A stretch of 64,000 nt of DNA from Polaromonas eurypsychrophila (GCF_014641715.1 NZ_BMIG01000007.1:1-64000), one strand, 5' to 3'. Shown: positions 1 to 10,246, counted from the stretch's first letter. Numbers and translations are program-made. Notes: a model not told the origin generated them from the letters alone.

Positions 1-70
1 AGCCAGTCAGGCCGTCATATCGGTTTGACTTAACCCAACGGGCCTCCACGAAACCCGGGGCGATTCAGCT
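1..70. mobile_element. possible insertion-sequence end (remnant)
   Basis: The stretch around 38-68 (GGCCTCCACGAAACCCGGGG and a following CGATTCA) resembles the terminal part of IS3-type elements as I remember them. No transposase reading frame is visible here and the other end, if any, lies outside the window. This is a weak resemblance call. Confidence 0.25.
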
Positions 71-80
71 TCTTACCCCA

Positions 81-170
81 GCCTAACCGGTTGGTGAAGC
101 TGACGCCCACAAACGCCGCTCGCGGATGCTCTCCGTGCTCGGCACTCTGGTGCGGCTTAGCGCGAGGGCA
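81..170 (+). other. degenerate attC-like recombination site
   Basis: A perfect R''-type box GCCTAAC (81-87, consensus RYYYAAC) is followed by a GC-rich partly self-complementary stretch, with GCCGCTCGCGG near 114-124, ending near GCGGCTTAGCGCGAGGGC. The arm layout fits an integron attC, but the closing GTTRRRY box is missing, so it would be a decayed site. The rest of 1-314 holds no convincing gene; an inverted pair GAATGACCGCT / AGCGGTCATTC lies near 194-247. Confidence 0.4.
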
Positions 171-314
171 AAACACCAAATCAGATGAGTTGAATGACCG
201 CTATCTGGAAATTTGGCTGTCGGCTATGCGGCGAGGAGCGGTCATTCGACCGATAGTCCTGTGTGTCGGCTCCTGGCCCACAGCCGCTGTCGAGACACAG
301 GAGTCCTTCACGGT

Positions 315-797
315 TTAATAAACCCGTAGCACCTCAAACTGCTGTCGGATTAGAGTGACCTGGATCGACACCTCATCACCCTCGCATTTGCCCAGCATGG
401 CCCTGCCCAAAGGGGCTTCGCTGCTGATGACCTGAACGAGCTGAGTGCCGCTGACCAACTTCATGCTGCCCCCATCCGGGCCGAGAAAGAGGTGTTGCTG
501 CTTGTCGTCGGAATCGACCATGCAGACCAGCGCGCCGAGCTGTATACCTTTTCTGACGTCGTAGGGACGCGGGCGGAATTGGCGCCAGTTGGCCAGCGCT
601 TTGCGGATGGCTTCGGCACGCCGAACTTGGCCGGTGGCCAGGTAGGCGGCTTCGAGTCCCAATGTGTCGTATTTGTTTTCGGCGATGTTTTCTTCGTGGG
701 TCGCCGTTTCATGGGCCGCCCGCGCTGCCTGTTCGGCTTGCAGCAGGTCTTCTGCGAGCCGTTTCAGCACCTGCTGTTGCAGCAATAATTTATCCAT
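315..797 (-). CDS. GreA/GreB-family transcription elongation factor-like protein
   Basis: The 160-aa protein has an N-terminal helical, Ala/Gln/Glu-rich coiled-coil-like half and a C-terminal half (IQLGALVCMVD, LFLGPDGG, SSEAPLGRAMLGKCEGDEV) that matches the FKBP-like C-terminal domain of GreA/GreB. That domain sits on RNA polymerase, and family members act on paused polymerase; a specific role for this paralogue is not evident. The start chosen is the ATG at 797 (MDKLLLQQQ), which begins the coiled-coil; the frame is open upstream to 950 but the extra residues look unstructured. It stands alone, facing away from the sigma-54 activator. Family call is firm, exact function is not. Confidence 0.75.
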   Translation of the reverse strand: MDKLLLQQQVLKRLAEDLLQAEQAARAAHETATHEENIAENKYDTLGLEAAYLATGQVRRAEAIRKALANWRQFRPRPYDVRKGIQLGALVCMVDSDDKQQHLFLGPDGGSMKLVSGTQLVQVISSEAPLGRAMLGKCEGDEVSIQVTLIRQQFEVLRVY

Positions 798-1207
798 AAC
801 CAAAGGTAGGCATCTCAGACAAGCGGGAGACAGGCCTTGATTATGAAGGGCTCCACCGGCCGTCGACCAGATTGCGCCTCCGGCAGCGCGCCGTAAATCT
901 TTCAAACGGCCAGAACGTTCCGGCAAGGAAGACTTTTTTACACGGCTCAACTTGCGCGAATGACCGCTTCTGGTCCATAGCTGTCGCTAAAAGCTCGGAA
1001 ATGACCGGCCGCTCCTGCCGCTTTGCAGTCATTCAAAACGGAATCGTGATGGTCCAGTTGGACGCCCAAAGCAGACATTGGCAGGATTCTTCGCTGACTA
1101 TCGATAGCCGAATATTGTTGTTAGCCTCGTGTTGACCGCAGAGTGAAAAACGTGGGGCGGGGTTCTAGTTGACCCGGTGCTTGGCTCGGCGGCGTTACCA
1201 TCGACGC
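798..1207. other. intergenic region, no gene supported
   Basis: About 410 bp between two divergent genes. Open frames here look like chance frames. The region repeats the AATGACCGC / GTCATTC motif also seen near 194-247 (at about 958, 1001 and 1029). The promoters of the GreA/B-like gene and of the sigma-54 activator should lie here but I see no clear -35/-10. Confidence 0.5.
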
Positions 1208-2707
<1,500 letters not shown>

Positions 2708-2721
2708 TGCATTTGTCTGAA

Positions 2722-2746
2722 ATAAATACAAAATTATTGTATTTAT
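2722..2746. promoter_or_regulatory. inverted repeat, candidate upstream activator site
   Basis: ATAAATACAA and TTGTATTTAT form perfect 10-bp arms around AATTA. It sits about 57 bp upstream of the -24 element in a very AT-rich stretch (2708-2790) suited to bending. It is the natural candidate for the enhancer of the adjacent sigma-54 activator; the assignment is inference from position and symmetry. Confidence 0.6.
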
Positions 2747-2802
2747 ATAAGGCAACTTAAAAAATATAAAAAAAATATCCATATAAATCAATGGCTTGAA
2801 GC

Positions 2803-2818
2803 TGGCACGACCTGTGCA
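2803..2818 (+). promoter_or_regulatory. sigma-54 (-24/-12) promoter
   Basis: TGGCACGACCTGTGCA has GG and GC separated by 10 bases as required for RpoN promoters; the -12 box is GTGC instead of TTGC. It lies about 33 bp before the start codon of the binding-protein gene and just downstream of a sigma-54 activator gene. Confidence 0.8.
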
Positions 2819-2851
2819 ATCCTGGTGCATAACCCACAACAGGAGACATCC

Positions 2852-4045
2852 ATGCACCGCCGTTCCCTTATTGCACTTGCCGCACTCGCCACAGCCCTTG
2901 TTTCGCCGCTGGCCCAGAGCCAGTCCAAGGAAGTCAAGATTGCGTTGATCGCCAGCAAGACCGGCCCGCTGGAGGCTTACGCCAAGCAGACCATTGTTGG
3001 CTTCAATATGGGCCTGAGCTACGCCACCGGCGGCACCATGATGGTCGCCGGCAAGAAACTGGTCGTGATTGAAAAGGACGACCAGGGCAAGCCCGATGTG
3101 GGCAAGAGCCTGCTGGCCGCAGCCTATGCCGACGACAAGGTAGACATCGCGGTCGGCCCGACAGCCTCGCCGGTTGCGCTGGCCATGCTGCCGGTCGCCG
3201 AGGAATACAAGAAGATCCTGCTGGTCGAGCCGGCTGTGGCCGATTCGATCACCGGCGACAAATGGAACAAGTACATCTTCCGCACTGGCCGCAACAGCTC
3301 ACAGGATGCCGCCGCCAACGCGGCCGCGCTGGACCAGCCGGGCAACGTGATTGCTTTTCTGGCCAACGACAACGCTTTTGGCCGTGATGGCGTGAAGGCG
3401 GCCAAGGACTTCACCAAGAAGGCCAAGGTGGTGCATGAGGAATACCTTCCCGTCGGCACCACCGACTTCACCGCCGGCCTGCAGCGCATCATCGACAAGC
3501 TCAAGGACCAGCCGGGCCGCAAGTACATCTCGGTGGGATGGTCCGGTGCGCCCACACCCTTCGGCAAGATCGCCGACCTGGACCTGAAAAAACGCTATGG
3601 CATCGAGCTGGCCACTGGCGGCAACATCCTGCCCGCGATGGTGGCTTACAAGCAGTTCCCCGAGATGGAAGGCGCCCTGTATTACTACTTCGGCATCCCT
3701 AAAAATCCAGTGAACGAGGCGATGGTTGCCGAGCACTACAAGCAGTTCAAGGCACCGCCTGACTTCTTCACCGCCGGTGGTTTCTCTGCTGCGATGGCCG
3801 TAGTGACCGCACTCAAGAAGACCAATGGCGACACCAACACCAACAAGCTCATTACCGCCATGGAAGGCATGAGTTTTGACACGCCCAAGGGCAAGATGAC
3901 TTTCCGCAAGGAAGACCATCAGGCCATGCAGAGCATGTACCACTTCAAGATCAAGGTAGACCCGGCGTTTGCCTGGGGCGTGCCTGAACTGGTGCGTGAG
4001 ATCAAGGCGGAAGAGATGAACATCCCGATCCGCAACAAACGCTGA
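2852..4045 (+). CDS. ABC transporter periplasmic substrate-binding protein (branched-chain amino acid/amide type)
   Basis: A 397-aa type I periplasmic binding protein (LivJ-like). The N-terminus MHRRSLIALAALATALVSPLAQSQ is a cleavable signal peptide; the mature part starts KEVKIALIASKTGPLEAYAKQ, the classic Leu/Ile/Val-binding protein opening, with GPTASPVALAMLPVAEEY typical of the ligand cleft. The ATG at 2852 has an AGGAGA ribosome site six bases upstream. It is the first gene after the sigma-54 promoter and begins an operon with two ATPases and two permeases. Substrate is not deducible: this family also takes up amides, urea and aromatic acids. A second binding protein lies at the distal end. 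Confidence 0.88.
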   Translation: MHRRSLIALAALATALVSPLAQSQSKEVKIALIASKTGPLEAYAKQTIVGFNMGLSYATGGTMMVAGKKLVVIEKDDQGKPDVGKSLLAAAYADDKVDIAVGPTASPVALAMLPVAEEYKKILLVEPAVADSITGDKWNKYIFRTGRNSSQDAAANAAALDQPGNVIAFLANDNAFGRDGVKAAKDFTKKAKVVHEEYLPVGTTDFTAGLQRIIDKLKDQPGRKYISVGWSGAPTPFGKIADLDLKKRYGIELATGGNILPAMVAYKQFPEMEGALYYYFGIPKNPVNEAMVAEHYKQFKAPPDFFTAGGFSAAMAVVTALKKTNGDTNTNKLITAMEGMSFDTPKGKMTFRKEDHQAMQSMYHFKIKVDPAFAWGVPELVREIKAEEMNIPIRNKR

Positions 4046-4056
4046 TTCTTGGCATT

Positions 4057-4154
4057 GTCATTGCGGGCCTGACCCGCAATCCATGCCGCGCTGACCGTGC
4101 ATCTGCGGTGTGCTGACATGGATCCCGGATCAGGTCCGGGATGACAGTCAGGGG
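4057..4154. repeat. REP-like palindromic repeat pair
   Basis: GTCATTGCGGGCCTGACCCG (4057-4076, continuing to CAATCCA) is a short palindrome that recurs at 11982 and 20195. The companion TGGATCCCGGATCAGGTCCG with ATGACAGTCAGG follows at 4119-4153, as a similar companion does at 20257. It sits between the binding-protein gene and livG inside the operon. Confidence 0.7.
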
Positions 4155-4214
4155 AGTCCCCCTAACCTCCTGCCCTCTCGCTACGCCGCTCCCCCCATCA
4201 AGGGGAAAGAAAAC

Positions 4215-4991
4215 ATGCTTCAAACAAACGAACTCACGGTCCGCTTCGGCGGGCATGTGGCGGTCAATGCCGTCTCGTGTACTTTTGCACCGGGCACGCT
4301 GACGGCCATTGTTGGCCCCAATGGCGCGGGCAAAACGACCTATTTCAATTTGATCTCGGGTCAGCTCAAGGCCAGCAGCGGCACGGTCACGCTTTATGGC
4401 CAAAGCTTGTCCGGCATGAGTGCTTCTGCGCGCACACGCGCCGGCCTGGGCCGGGCCTTTCAGCTCACCAACCTGTTTCCGAATCTGACGGTGCTGGAGA
4501 ACGTGCGGCTGGCGGTGCAGGCGACCAGGCAGGGTGCGCACCGCCATGGGCTGAATCTCTGGAGCATCTGGAGCGACCACAAGGCGCTGGTGCAAAGGGC
4601 TGAAGAAATTCTTGAAGCGGTGGCCATGAACGACAAGGCCGGCATGCCGGTCGCCAGCCTGCCACATGGTGACCAGCGCAAGCTCGAAGTCGCGCTGCTG
4701 ATGGCGCTGGAGTCCAAGGTCTTCATGTTTGACGAACCGACGGCCGGCATGAGCACCGAGGAGGCGCCGGTGATTCTGAACCTGATTCGCCAGCTGAAGC
4801 GGGACAAGACCAAAACGATTTTGCTGGTGGAGCACAAGATGGACGTGGTGCGTGAACTGGCGGACCGCATCATCGTGCTGCACAACGGCGCGCTGGTGGC
4901 CGACGGCGAACCGGCTGAGGTGATTGCCTCGCCGGTGGTCCAGGAGGCTTACCTGGGTGTGGCGCCGGTGCCGGCAGGGGAGACCGCATGA
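4215..4991 (+). CDS. livG: branched-chain-type ABC transporter ATP-binding protein LivG
   Basis: A 258-aa ABC ATPase of the LivG type. Walker A is GPNGAGKTT near residue 36, the signature loop is LPHGDQRKLE (LivG-like variant of LSGGQ), Walker B is VFMFDEPTAG, and the H-loop follows at LLVEHKMD. It works at the inner face of the membrane as a heterodimer with LivF, driving import through the LivH/LivM pore. The ATG at 4215 follows an AGGGGAAAG ribosome site; upstream in-frame codons come from repeat sequence. The stop overlaps the livF start (ATGA). The substrate is unknown, so the symbol denotes the family only. Confidence 0.88.
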   Translation: MLQTNELTVRFGGHVAVNAVSCTFAPGTLTAIVGPNGAGKTTYFNLISGQLKASSGTVTLYGQSLSGMSASARTRAGLGRAFQLTNLFPNLTVLENVRLAVQATRQGAHRHGLNLWSIWSDHKALVQRAEEILEAVAMNDKAGMPVASLPHGDQRKLEVALLMALESKVFMFDEPTAGMSTEEAPVILNLIRQLKRDKTKTILLVEHKMDVVRELADRIIVLHNGALVADGEPAEVIASPVVQEAYLGVAPVPAGETA

Positions 4992-5713
4992 GCGCGAATC
5001 TACTAACCCTCGAAGGTGTGCACACCCACATCGGCGCGTACCACATCCTGCATGGCGTGGACCTGGCCATACCGAAGGGGCAGCTCACCATGCTGCTGGG
5101 CCGCAACGGCGCCGGCAAGACCACCACGCTGCGCACCATCATGGGCCTGTGGCAAGCCTCGCAGGGCAAAGTCAGTTTTGCTGGTCGCGACATCACCCGG
5201 CTCAACACGCCGCAAATCGCCGAACTCAATATTGCTTATGTGCCTGAAAGCATGGGCATCTTCTCTGACCTCACCGTCAAGGAAAACATGCTGCTGGCCG
5301 CGCGCAGTGCCAGCCGTGCGAGCCAGATGGACGCGGCACGCCTCAAGTGGATCTTCTCGCTGTTTCCTGCGGTAGAGAAATTCTGGAACCACCCGGCCGG
5401 CAAACTCTCGGGCGGGCAAAAACAGATGCTGGCCGTGGCCCGCGCGATAGTCGAGCCGCGCGAACTGCTGATCGTCGACGAGCCCAGCAAGGGCCTGGCG
5501 CCCGCCATCATCAACAACATGATTGACGCGTTTGCCCAGCTCAAGGCCAGCGGGGTCACCATCCTGCTGGTCGAGCAAAACATCAACTTTGCCAAACGCC
5601 TGGGCGACACCGTCGCCGTGATGGACAACGGCCGCGTCGTGCATGCCGGGTCCATGAAAGAACTGGCGGAAGACGCGGCGCTTCAGCAATCTCTTTTGGG
5701 ACTGGCACTATGA
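4988..5713 (+). CDS. livF: branched-chain-type ABC transporter ATP-binding protein LivF
   Basis: A 241-aa ABC ATPase with Walker A GRNGAGKTT, signature LSGGQKQMLAVARA, Walker B LLIVDEPSKGL and H-loop LLVEQNI, the normal LivF pattern and length. It starts inside the last codons of livG (ATGA overlap), so the two ATPases are translationally coupled and should be made in equal amounts. It is followed by a short spacer carrying a dispersed repeat before livH. Confidence 0.9.
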   Translation: MSANLLTLEGVHTHIGAYHILHGVDLAIPKGQLTMLLGRNGAGKTTTLRTIMGLWQASQGKVSFAGRDITRLNTPQIAELNIAYVPESMGIFSDLTVKENMLLAARSASRASQMDAARLKWIFSLFPAVEKFWNHPAGKLSGGQKQMLAVARAIVEPRELLIVDEPSKGLAPAIINNMIDAFAQLKASGVTILLVEQNINFAKRLGDTVAVMDNGRVVHAGSMKELAEDAALQQSLLGLAL

Positions 5714-5744
5714 GAATTCGCGACGACGGACCGCTCCTAGGCGC

Positions 5745-5795
5745 GAAGGCCCCCTCGGGGGGCAGCGTAGTACATGAAATGACAAGCGTGGGGGC
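5745..5795 (-). repeat. dispersed GC-palindrome repeat (CCCCCGAGGGGG family), reverse copy
   Basis: Contains GGCCCCCTCGGGGGGCAGCG and then CAAGCGTGGGGGC, the reverse complement of the layout seen at 6789, 44646, 51440 and 59254. The G-run at its end lies just upstream of the livH start and may serve as its ribosome-binding signal. Confidence 0.75.
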
Positions 5796-5798
5796 ACT

Positions 5799-6779
5799 AT
5801 GACTCTTGACTTTGACTGGAAGCCGCTGGCGCTGGTCCCGCTGCTGGCCGTGCTGGTTTTTCCGTTTATCGGCTCCAGTTCCACCTGGCTCACGCTGACG
5901 GTGGCGGGCCTGGCCATGGGCATGATCATCTTCATCATTGCCTCGGGCCTGACGCTGGTGTTCGGACTGATGGACGTGCTCAATTTCGGCCACGGCGTTT
6001 TTATCGCACTCGGTGCGTTTGTGGCCACCAGCGTGCTCGGCGCCATGAGCGACTGGACCGGCTCGCAGGAACTGTGGCGCAACCTGGTGGCGGTGTTGCC
6101 GGCCATGTTAATTGCCATGCTGGTGGCGGGCGCTGTCGGCCTGGCATTTGAGCGTTTCATCGTGCGGCCGGTGTATGGCCAGCATTTGAAGCAGATTCTG
6201 ATCACCATGGGCGGCATGATCATCGGCGAGGAGCTGATCAAGGTGATTTGGGGCCCGGCCCAGATTGCGCTGCCGCTGCCCGAAGGCATGCGTGGCTCGC
6301 TGCTGGTCGGCGACGCAGCGATTGAAAAATACCGCCTGATAGCCGTGGTGGTGGGCCTGGCTGTATTTGCCCTGCTGGCCTGGACCCTGGCACGCACCAA
6401 GATTGGCCTGCTGATTCGTGCCGGCGTGCAGGACCGCGAAATGGTGGAGTCCCTCGGCTACCGCATCAAACGCCTGTTTATCGGCGTGTTTGTGGTCGGC
6501 AGCGCGCTGGCCGGACTGGGCGGCGTGATGTGGGGCTTGTACCAGCAGGGCGTGACGCCGCAGATGGGTGCCCAGGTCAATGTGCTGATATTCATCGTCA
6601 TCATCATCGGTGGCCTGGGCTCCACCGGCGGTGCGCTGATAGGCGCGCTGCTGGTGGGCCTGATGGCCAATTACACCGGCTTTCTGGCGCCCAAGGTGGC
6701 GCTGTTTTCCAACATCGCGCTGATGGCCGCGGTGCTGCTGTGGCGGCCCCAGGGCATTTACCCCGTGACCAACCGCTGA
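5799..6779 (+). CDS. livH: branched-chain-type ABC transporter permease LivH
   Basis: A 326-aa hydrophobic protein with about eight or more membrane segments. GLTLVFGLMDVLNFGHG (near residue 50) is the conserved LivH motif and GGLGSTGGALIGALLVG marks the C-terminal part. It forms the inner-membrane pore with LivM. The ATG at 5799 follows a run of five G's. Encoded between the ATPase pair and livM in the same direction, it belongs to the sigma-54-linked transport operon. Confidence 0.9.
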   Translation: MTLDFDWKPLALVPLLAVLVFPFIGSSSTWLTLTVAGLAMGMIIFIIASGLTLVFGLMDVLNFGHGVFIALGAFVATSVLGAMSDWTGSQELWRNLVAVLPAMLIAMLVAGAVGLAFERFIVRPVYGQHLKQILITMGGMIIGEELIKVIWGPAQIALPLPEGMRGSLLVGDAAIEKYRLIAVVVGLAVFALLAWTLARTKIGLLIRAGVQDREMVESLGYRIKRLFIGVFVVGSALAGLGGVMWGLYQQGVTPQMGAQVNVLIFIVIIIGGLGSTGGALIGALLVGLMANYTGFLAPKVALFSNIALMAAVLLWRPQGIYPVTNR

Positions 6780-6788
6780 AGACAAATA

Positions 6789-6866
6789 TGGCCCCCACGC
6801 TCTTCACTTCGTGTAACTCGCTGCCCCCCGAGGGGGCTGGCCTTGCTTGGGGCGGCCCTGCGCTGC
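6789..6866 (+). repeat. dispersed GC-palindrome repeat (CCCCCGAGGGGG family)
   Basis: GGCCCCCACGCTCTTCACTT, then CTGCCCCCCGAGGGGGCTGG. It fills most of the livH-livM gap. The same block occurs at 5745 (reverse), 44646, 51440, 59254 and 59336. Confidence 0.75.
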
Positions 6867-6888
6867 GACCGACTTTCTGGATCTCATC

Positions 6889-7971
6889 ATGCTGACCCGC
6901 GTTCTTTCCGGCGACTTTCCGCGCAGCCGCGTGCTGGCCGTCATTCTGGTAGGCCTGTTGCTGGCGCTGGCCTTTGCGCCGTTTATTTTTCCTGGCGTGA
7001 AGGCGCTCAACGTCGCGGCCAAGGTGCTGATTTTTATTGTGCTGGTCGCCAGCTTTGACTTGCTGCTGGGCTACACCGGCATCGTCAGTTTTGCGCACAC
7101 CATGTTTTTTGGCATTGGTGCCTATGGCATCGCGGTGGCGACAACCCGCCTGGGTCCGACTTGGGAGGCTCTTGCCGTCGGGCTGGTGTCGTCGCTGGCC
7201 TTGTCCTTTGTGCTGTCGCTGCTGGTGGGCTTGTTTTCGCTGCGGGTCAAGGCCATCTTTTTTGCCATGATCACGCTGGCGGTGGCCTCGGCCTTCCAGA
7301 CCCTGGCGTCGCAGTTGTCGGAGATCACCGGCGGTGAAGACGGCCTGAGCTTCAAGGTGCCTGAACTGCTGTCGCCCAGCATGGAGTTTTTCGAGCAGCC
7401 TTTCCTCGGTGTGTCCATCGACGGGCGTCTGCTTTGCTACTACCTGCTGTTTGTGGTCACCCTGGTGCTGCTGCTGAGCCTTCTTCGCATCGTCAATTCA
7501 CCGTTTGGCCGCGTGCTGCAGGCCATCCGCGAAAACGAGTTTCGCGCCGAGGCCATCGGTTACCGCGTGGTGGTCTACCGCACTACGTCCAGCGTTTTGT
7601 CGGCACTGTTTGCCACCCTGGCCGGCGCCATGCTCGCGCTCTGGCTGCGCTACAACGGGCCCGACACCTCGCTGTCGTTTGAAATCATGATCGACGTGCT
7701 GCTGATCGTTGTGATCGGTGGCATGGGCACGATTTACGGCGCCGCCATTGGTGCGGTGCTGTTTCTGGTGGCGCAAAGCTACCTGCAGGATCTGCTGCGC
7801 CTGGGCAGCGAGGCGGCCTCTGGTCTGCCCTGGTTGGCGGCCCTGCTTTCCCCTGACCGCTGGCTGCTCTGGCTGGGCCTGCTGTTTGTGTTGTCGGTTT
7901 ATTACTTTCCCACCGGGGTGGTGGGCAAGCTGCGCGCCGCACATCTGAACAGGTTGGCAAGTCGGTCGTAA
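6889..7971 (+). CDS. livM: branched-chain-type ABC transporter permease LivM
   Basis: A 360-aa membrane protein with repeated hydrophobic helices. LLLGYTGIVSFAHTMFFGIGAYG is the LivM-conserved opening after the first helices, and IGGMGTIYGAAIGAVLF marks the C-terminal conserved loop. It partners LivH. The ATG at 6889 (MLTRVLSG) is preferred; the upstream extension is read from a dispersed repeat. It is followed by the second binding-protein gene after about 60 bp. Confidence 0.88.
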   Translation: MLTRVLSGDFPRSRVLAVILVGLLLALAFAPFIFPGVKALNVAAKVLIFIVLVASFDLLLGYTGIVSFAHTMFFGIGAYGIAVATTRLGPTWEALAVGLVSSLALSFVLSLLVGLFSLRVKAIFFAMITLAVASAFQTLASQLSEITGGEDGLSFKVPELLSPSMEFFEQPFLGVSIDGRLLCYYLLFVVTLVLLLSLLRIVNSPFGRVLQAIRENEFRAEAIGYRVVVYRTTSSVLSALFATLAGAMLALWLRYNGPDTSLSFEIMIDVLLIVVIGGMGTIYGAAIGAVLFLVAQSYLQDLLRLGSEAASGLPWLAALLSPDRWLLWLGLLFVLSVYYFPTGVVGKLRAAHLNRLASRS

Positions 7972-8029
7972 GCAGGTAGGTAGCAGGTAAAAAGCCTGAA
8001 TCCAGGCAACAACAAGCAGGAGACAAACC

Positions 8030-9184
8030 ATGATGAAGAACACTTTCGGACATTGGGGTCGACAGACGGTGGCCGGACTGGCGGCGCTGGCTTTGAGCGC
8101 AGCCGGCGGTCTGGTGTTGGCGGCCGACCTCGTGATCGGTCAGGTGGCGCCGCTTTCTGGCGTGCTGGCCAGCACCGGCCACCAGATGGTGGTCGGCGGG
8201 AAAATTTACTTTGAGCACATTAATGCCCAGGGCGGCATCCACGGCGCAAAAATCCGCCACGAGGTGGTAGACGACGGCTACAAGGTGGCCGAGACCGTGC
8301 GCCTGACGCGCGAGATGCTGGCCAAACCCGAGGTGGTGGCGCTGTTCGGTTTTGCCGGCACCGCCAATGTCACCCAGTTGCTGACCGACGGCGTGCTGGA
8401 TGTGGGTGGCGCGGCGCTGGTGGCACCCTATACCGGTGGCGAATCGCTGCGCAACCCGTTTAATCCGTGGATCTTCCATGTGCGTGCCGGTTACGCCGAC
8501 GAGGCCGAACACATGGTGCAGCAGGTCACCACCCTGGGCATGAGCCGCATTGCGGTGATGTATCAGGACGACGGTTTTGGCAAGGCGGGGCTGCTCGGTG
8601 TCGAGAACGCCCTGACCAAGCGCAACCTGAAACTGGCCGTGGCCGCCGGTTACGAGCGCAACACCGACAAGGTGGAAGAGGCCGTCAAGAAGATCAAGGC
8701 CTCGGACGCACAGGCCATCATCATGATTTCGGTCAACAAGTCCACGGCGGCTTTTGTCAAGCTGTACCGCGAGAGCGGCGGCGGCGCGCAGCTCTACAAC
8801 ATCTCGGTGGTGGACCCGGCCGAACTGGTCAAGCTGGCCGGCCTGAAAAACGCCCACGGCCTGGGCATCAGCCAGGTGGTGCCTTACCCCTTCATGCCCA
8901 ACACACCGGTGGTGCGCGAGTACCAGGCGCTGCTCAAGAAGTACGCGCCCAAGGAACTCGTCAACTACACCAGCTTTGAGGAATTTGTCGGTGCCAAGGT
9001 GCTGGTCGAAGCCTTACGCCGCGCCGGCCCGAATCCGACGCGCGCCAAGGTGGTCAAGGCCCTGGAAGGCATGACCAGCTACGACACCGGCGGCGTGGTC
9101 GTCAACTTCTCGCCCAGCAACCGCATCGGCTCGCGTTATGTCGAGGTCACGGTGATCGGCAGCACCGGCAAGCTGCTGAAGTAA
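8030..9184 (+). CDS. second ABC transporter periplasmic substrate-binding protein
   Basis: A 384-aa type I binding protein with signal peptide (to about residue 32, LVLAADL) and the family opening LVIGQVAPLSGVLASTGHQM, followed by GGIHGAKIRHEVVDDGYK. An AGGAGAC ribosome site precedes ATG 8030. It differs clearly from the first binding protein at 2852, so this one permease/ATPase set probably serves two ligands, or the second protein works with another transporter. Same strand and close spacing place it in the same operon. Confidence 0.87.
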   Translation: MMKNTFGHWGRQTVAGLAALALSAAGGLVLAADLVIGQVAPLSGVLASTGHQMVVGGKIYFEHINAQGGIHGAKIRHEVVDDGYKVAETVRLTREMLAKPEVVALFGFAGTANVTQLLTDGVLDVGGAALVAPYTGGESLRNPFNPWIFHVRAGYADEAEHMVQQVTTLGMSRIAVMYQDDGFGKAGLLGVENALTKRNLKLAVAAGYERNTDKVEEAVKKIKASDAQAIIMISVNKSTAAFVKLYRESGGGAQLYNISVVDPAELVKLAGLKNAHGLGISQVVPYPFMPNTPVVREYQALLKKYAPKELVNYTSFEEFVGAKVLVEALRRAGPNPTRAKVVKALEGMTSYDTGGVVVNFSPSNRIGSRYVEVTVIGSTGKLLK

Positions 9185-9229
9185 CACCGCCGCAAGTCTC
9201 ATAACAGCAGATTACAGAGAGTCCTGTCC

Positions 9230-10117
9230 ATGTCCTTCACGTCGCACTACATGAACTGCGCCGGCCGCGAAATCCATTACACCGAATGGGGCTCGCAGCA
9301 CAGCGCCACCGTGATCGCCTGGCATGGGCTGGCGCGCACCGGGCGCGACATGGACGAACTGGCCGCGCACCTGAGCACGCGTTACCGCGTGATCTGCCCC
9401 GACACGATTGGCCGTGGTCTGAGCCAGTGGAGCCCGGACCCGGCCAATGAGTACCAGCTCTCGTTTTACGCGCGCATCGCCGCCGAGCTGTTTGACCAGT
9501 TGAACATAAAGCGTGCGCACTGGGTCGGCACCTCCATGGGCGGTGCCATCGGCATGGTGTGCGCGTCGGGCTTGTTCGAGCCCAGCCTGAAACCGCGCAT
9601 CCAGAGTCTGGTGCTCAACGACACCGCGCCCAAGATTGCCGATGCAGCGATAGAACGCATACGCTCCTACGCCGGTAACCCGCCGGCCTTTGACACCATG
9701 CGCGAGCTGGAGGCCTTCTTGCGCCAGGTCTACAAACCCTATGGCTGGCTCAGCGACGCACAGTGGCGGCGGCTGACGGAGACGTCAACACGCCGCCTGC
9801 CCAATGGCCAGGTGACGCCGCATTACGACCCGGCCATGGTGCAGCAGTTCACGCACCATCCCGACGACTACCTGATCTGGGACCACTACGACGCGCTGAC
9901 TATCCCGGTGTTGTGCCTGCGCGGCGCCGACTCTGACCTGGTGCTGCGCGAGACCACGGCCGAGATGCTGACACGCGGCCCCGGAGCACAGGGTTTGACG
10001 CAAGTGGTGGAAATCGAAGGCTGCGGCCATGCGCCAGCGCTTAATGTGCCAGATCAACTGGAGCGGGTATCGGGGTTTATCAAAGCGGCCAGCCGGGCCG
10101 GAGTTGCTACTGAATAG
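9230..10117 (+). CDS. alpha/beta-hydrolase
   Basis: A 295-aa alpha/beta-hydrolase fold protein. The oxyanion-region HGLARTGRDMDELA, nucleophile elbow GTSMGG (Ser near residue 102), acid region LRGADSDLV and catalytic His in GCGHAPAL are all in order. No signal peptide, so cytoplasmic. Located 45 bp after the second binding protein, it may process the imported compound (ester, lactone or C-C bond), but the substrate cannot be read from sequence. Its last codons (VATE and stop) lie in a dispersed repeat. Confidence 0.82.
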   Translation: MSFTSHYMNCAGREIHYTEWGSQHSATVIAWHGLARTGRDMDELAAHLSTRYRVICPDTIGRGLSQWSPDPANEYQLSFYARIAAELFDQLNIKRAHWVGTSMGGAIGMVCASGLFEPSLKPRIQSLVLNDTAPKIADAAIERIRSYAGNPPAFDTMRELEAFLRQVYKPYGWLSDAQWRRLTETSTRRLPNGQVTPHYDPAMVQQFTHHPDDYLIWDHYDALTIPVLCLRGADSDLVLRETTAEMLTRGPGAQGLTQVVEIEGCGHAPALNVPDQLERVSGFIKAASRAGVATE

Positions 10118-10150
10118 ATAGCTGCTTGCGCTTGCTGGTAATGGGCTGGG
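10104..10150 (+). repeat. dispersed ~45-bp repeat, family A
   Basis: TTGCTACTGAATAGATAGCT, then GCTTGCGCTTGCTGG. It supplies the stop codon of the hydrolase gene. Other copies: 11893, 18857, 22226, 24075, 44131, 47814, 55213, 56805, 60131. Confidence 0.75.
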
Positions 10151-10214
10151 GCCCGATTTGATGCCTTGATTCGGGTCTAAACGTTAATCCTGCGATGGCA
10201 ATAACCCTCCGATT

Positions 10215-10232
10215 ACCATCCATATGGATGGT
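10215..10232. promoter_or_regulatory. palindromic operator upstream of RHH regulator
   Basis: ACCATCCATATGGATGGT is a perfect 18-bp palindrome ending 14 bp before the start codon, followed by further GGTGG and GGATGG half motifs. Ribbon-helix-helix proteins commonly bind such short palindromes in tandem, so autoregulation is likely. Confidence 0.65.
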
Positions 10233-10246
10233 GGTAGGATGGTTTC

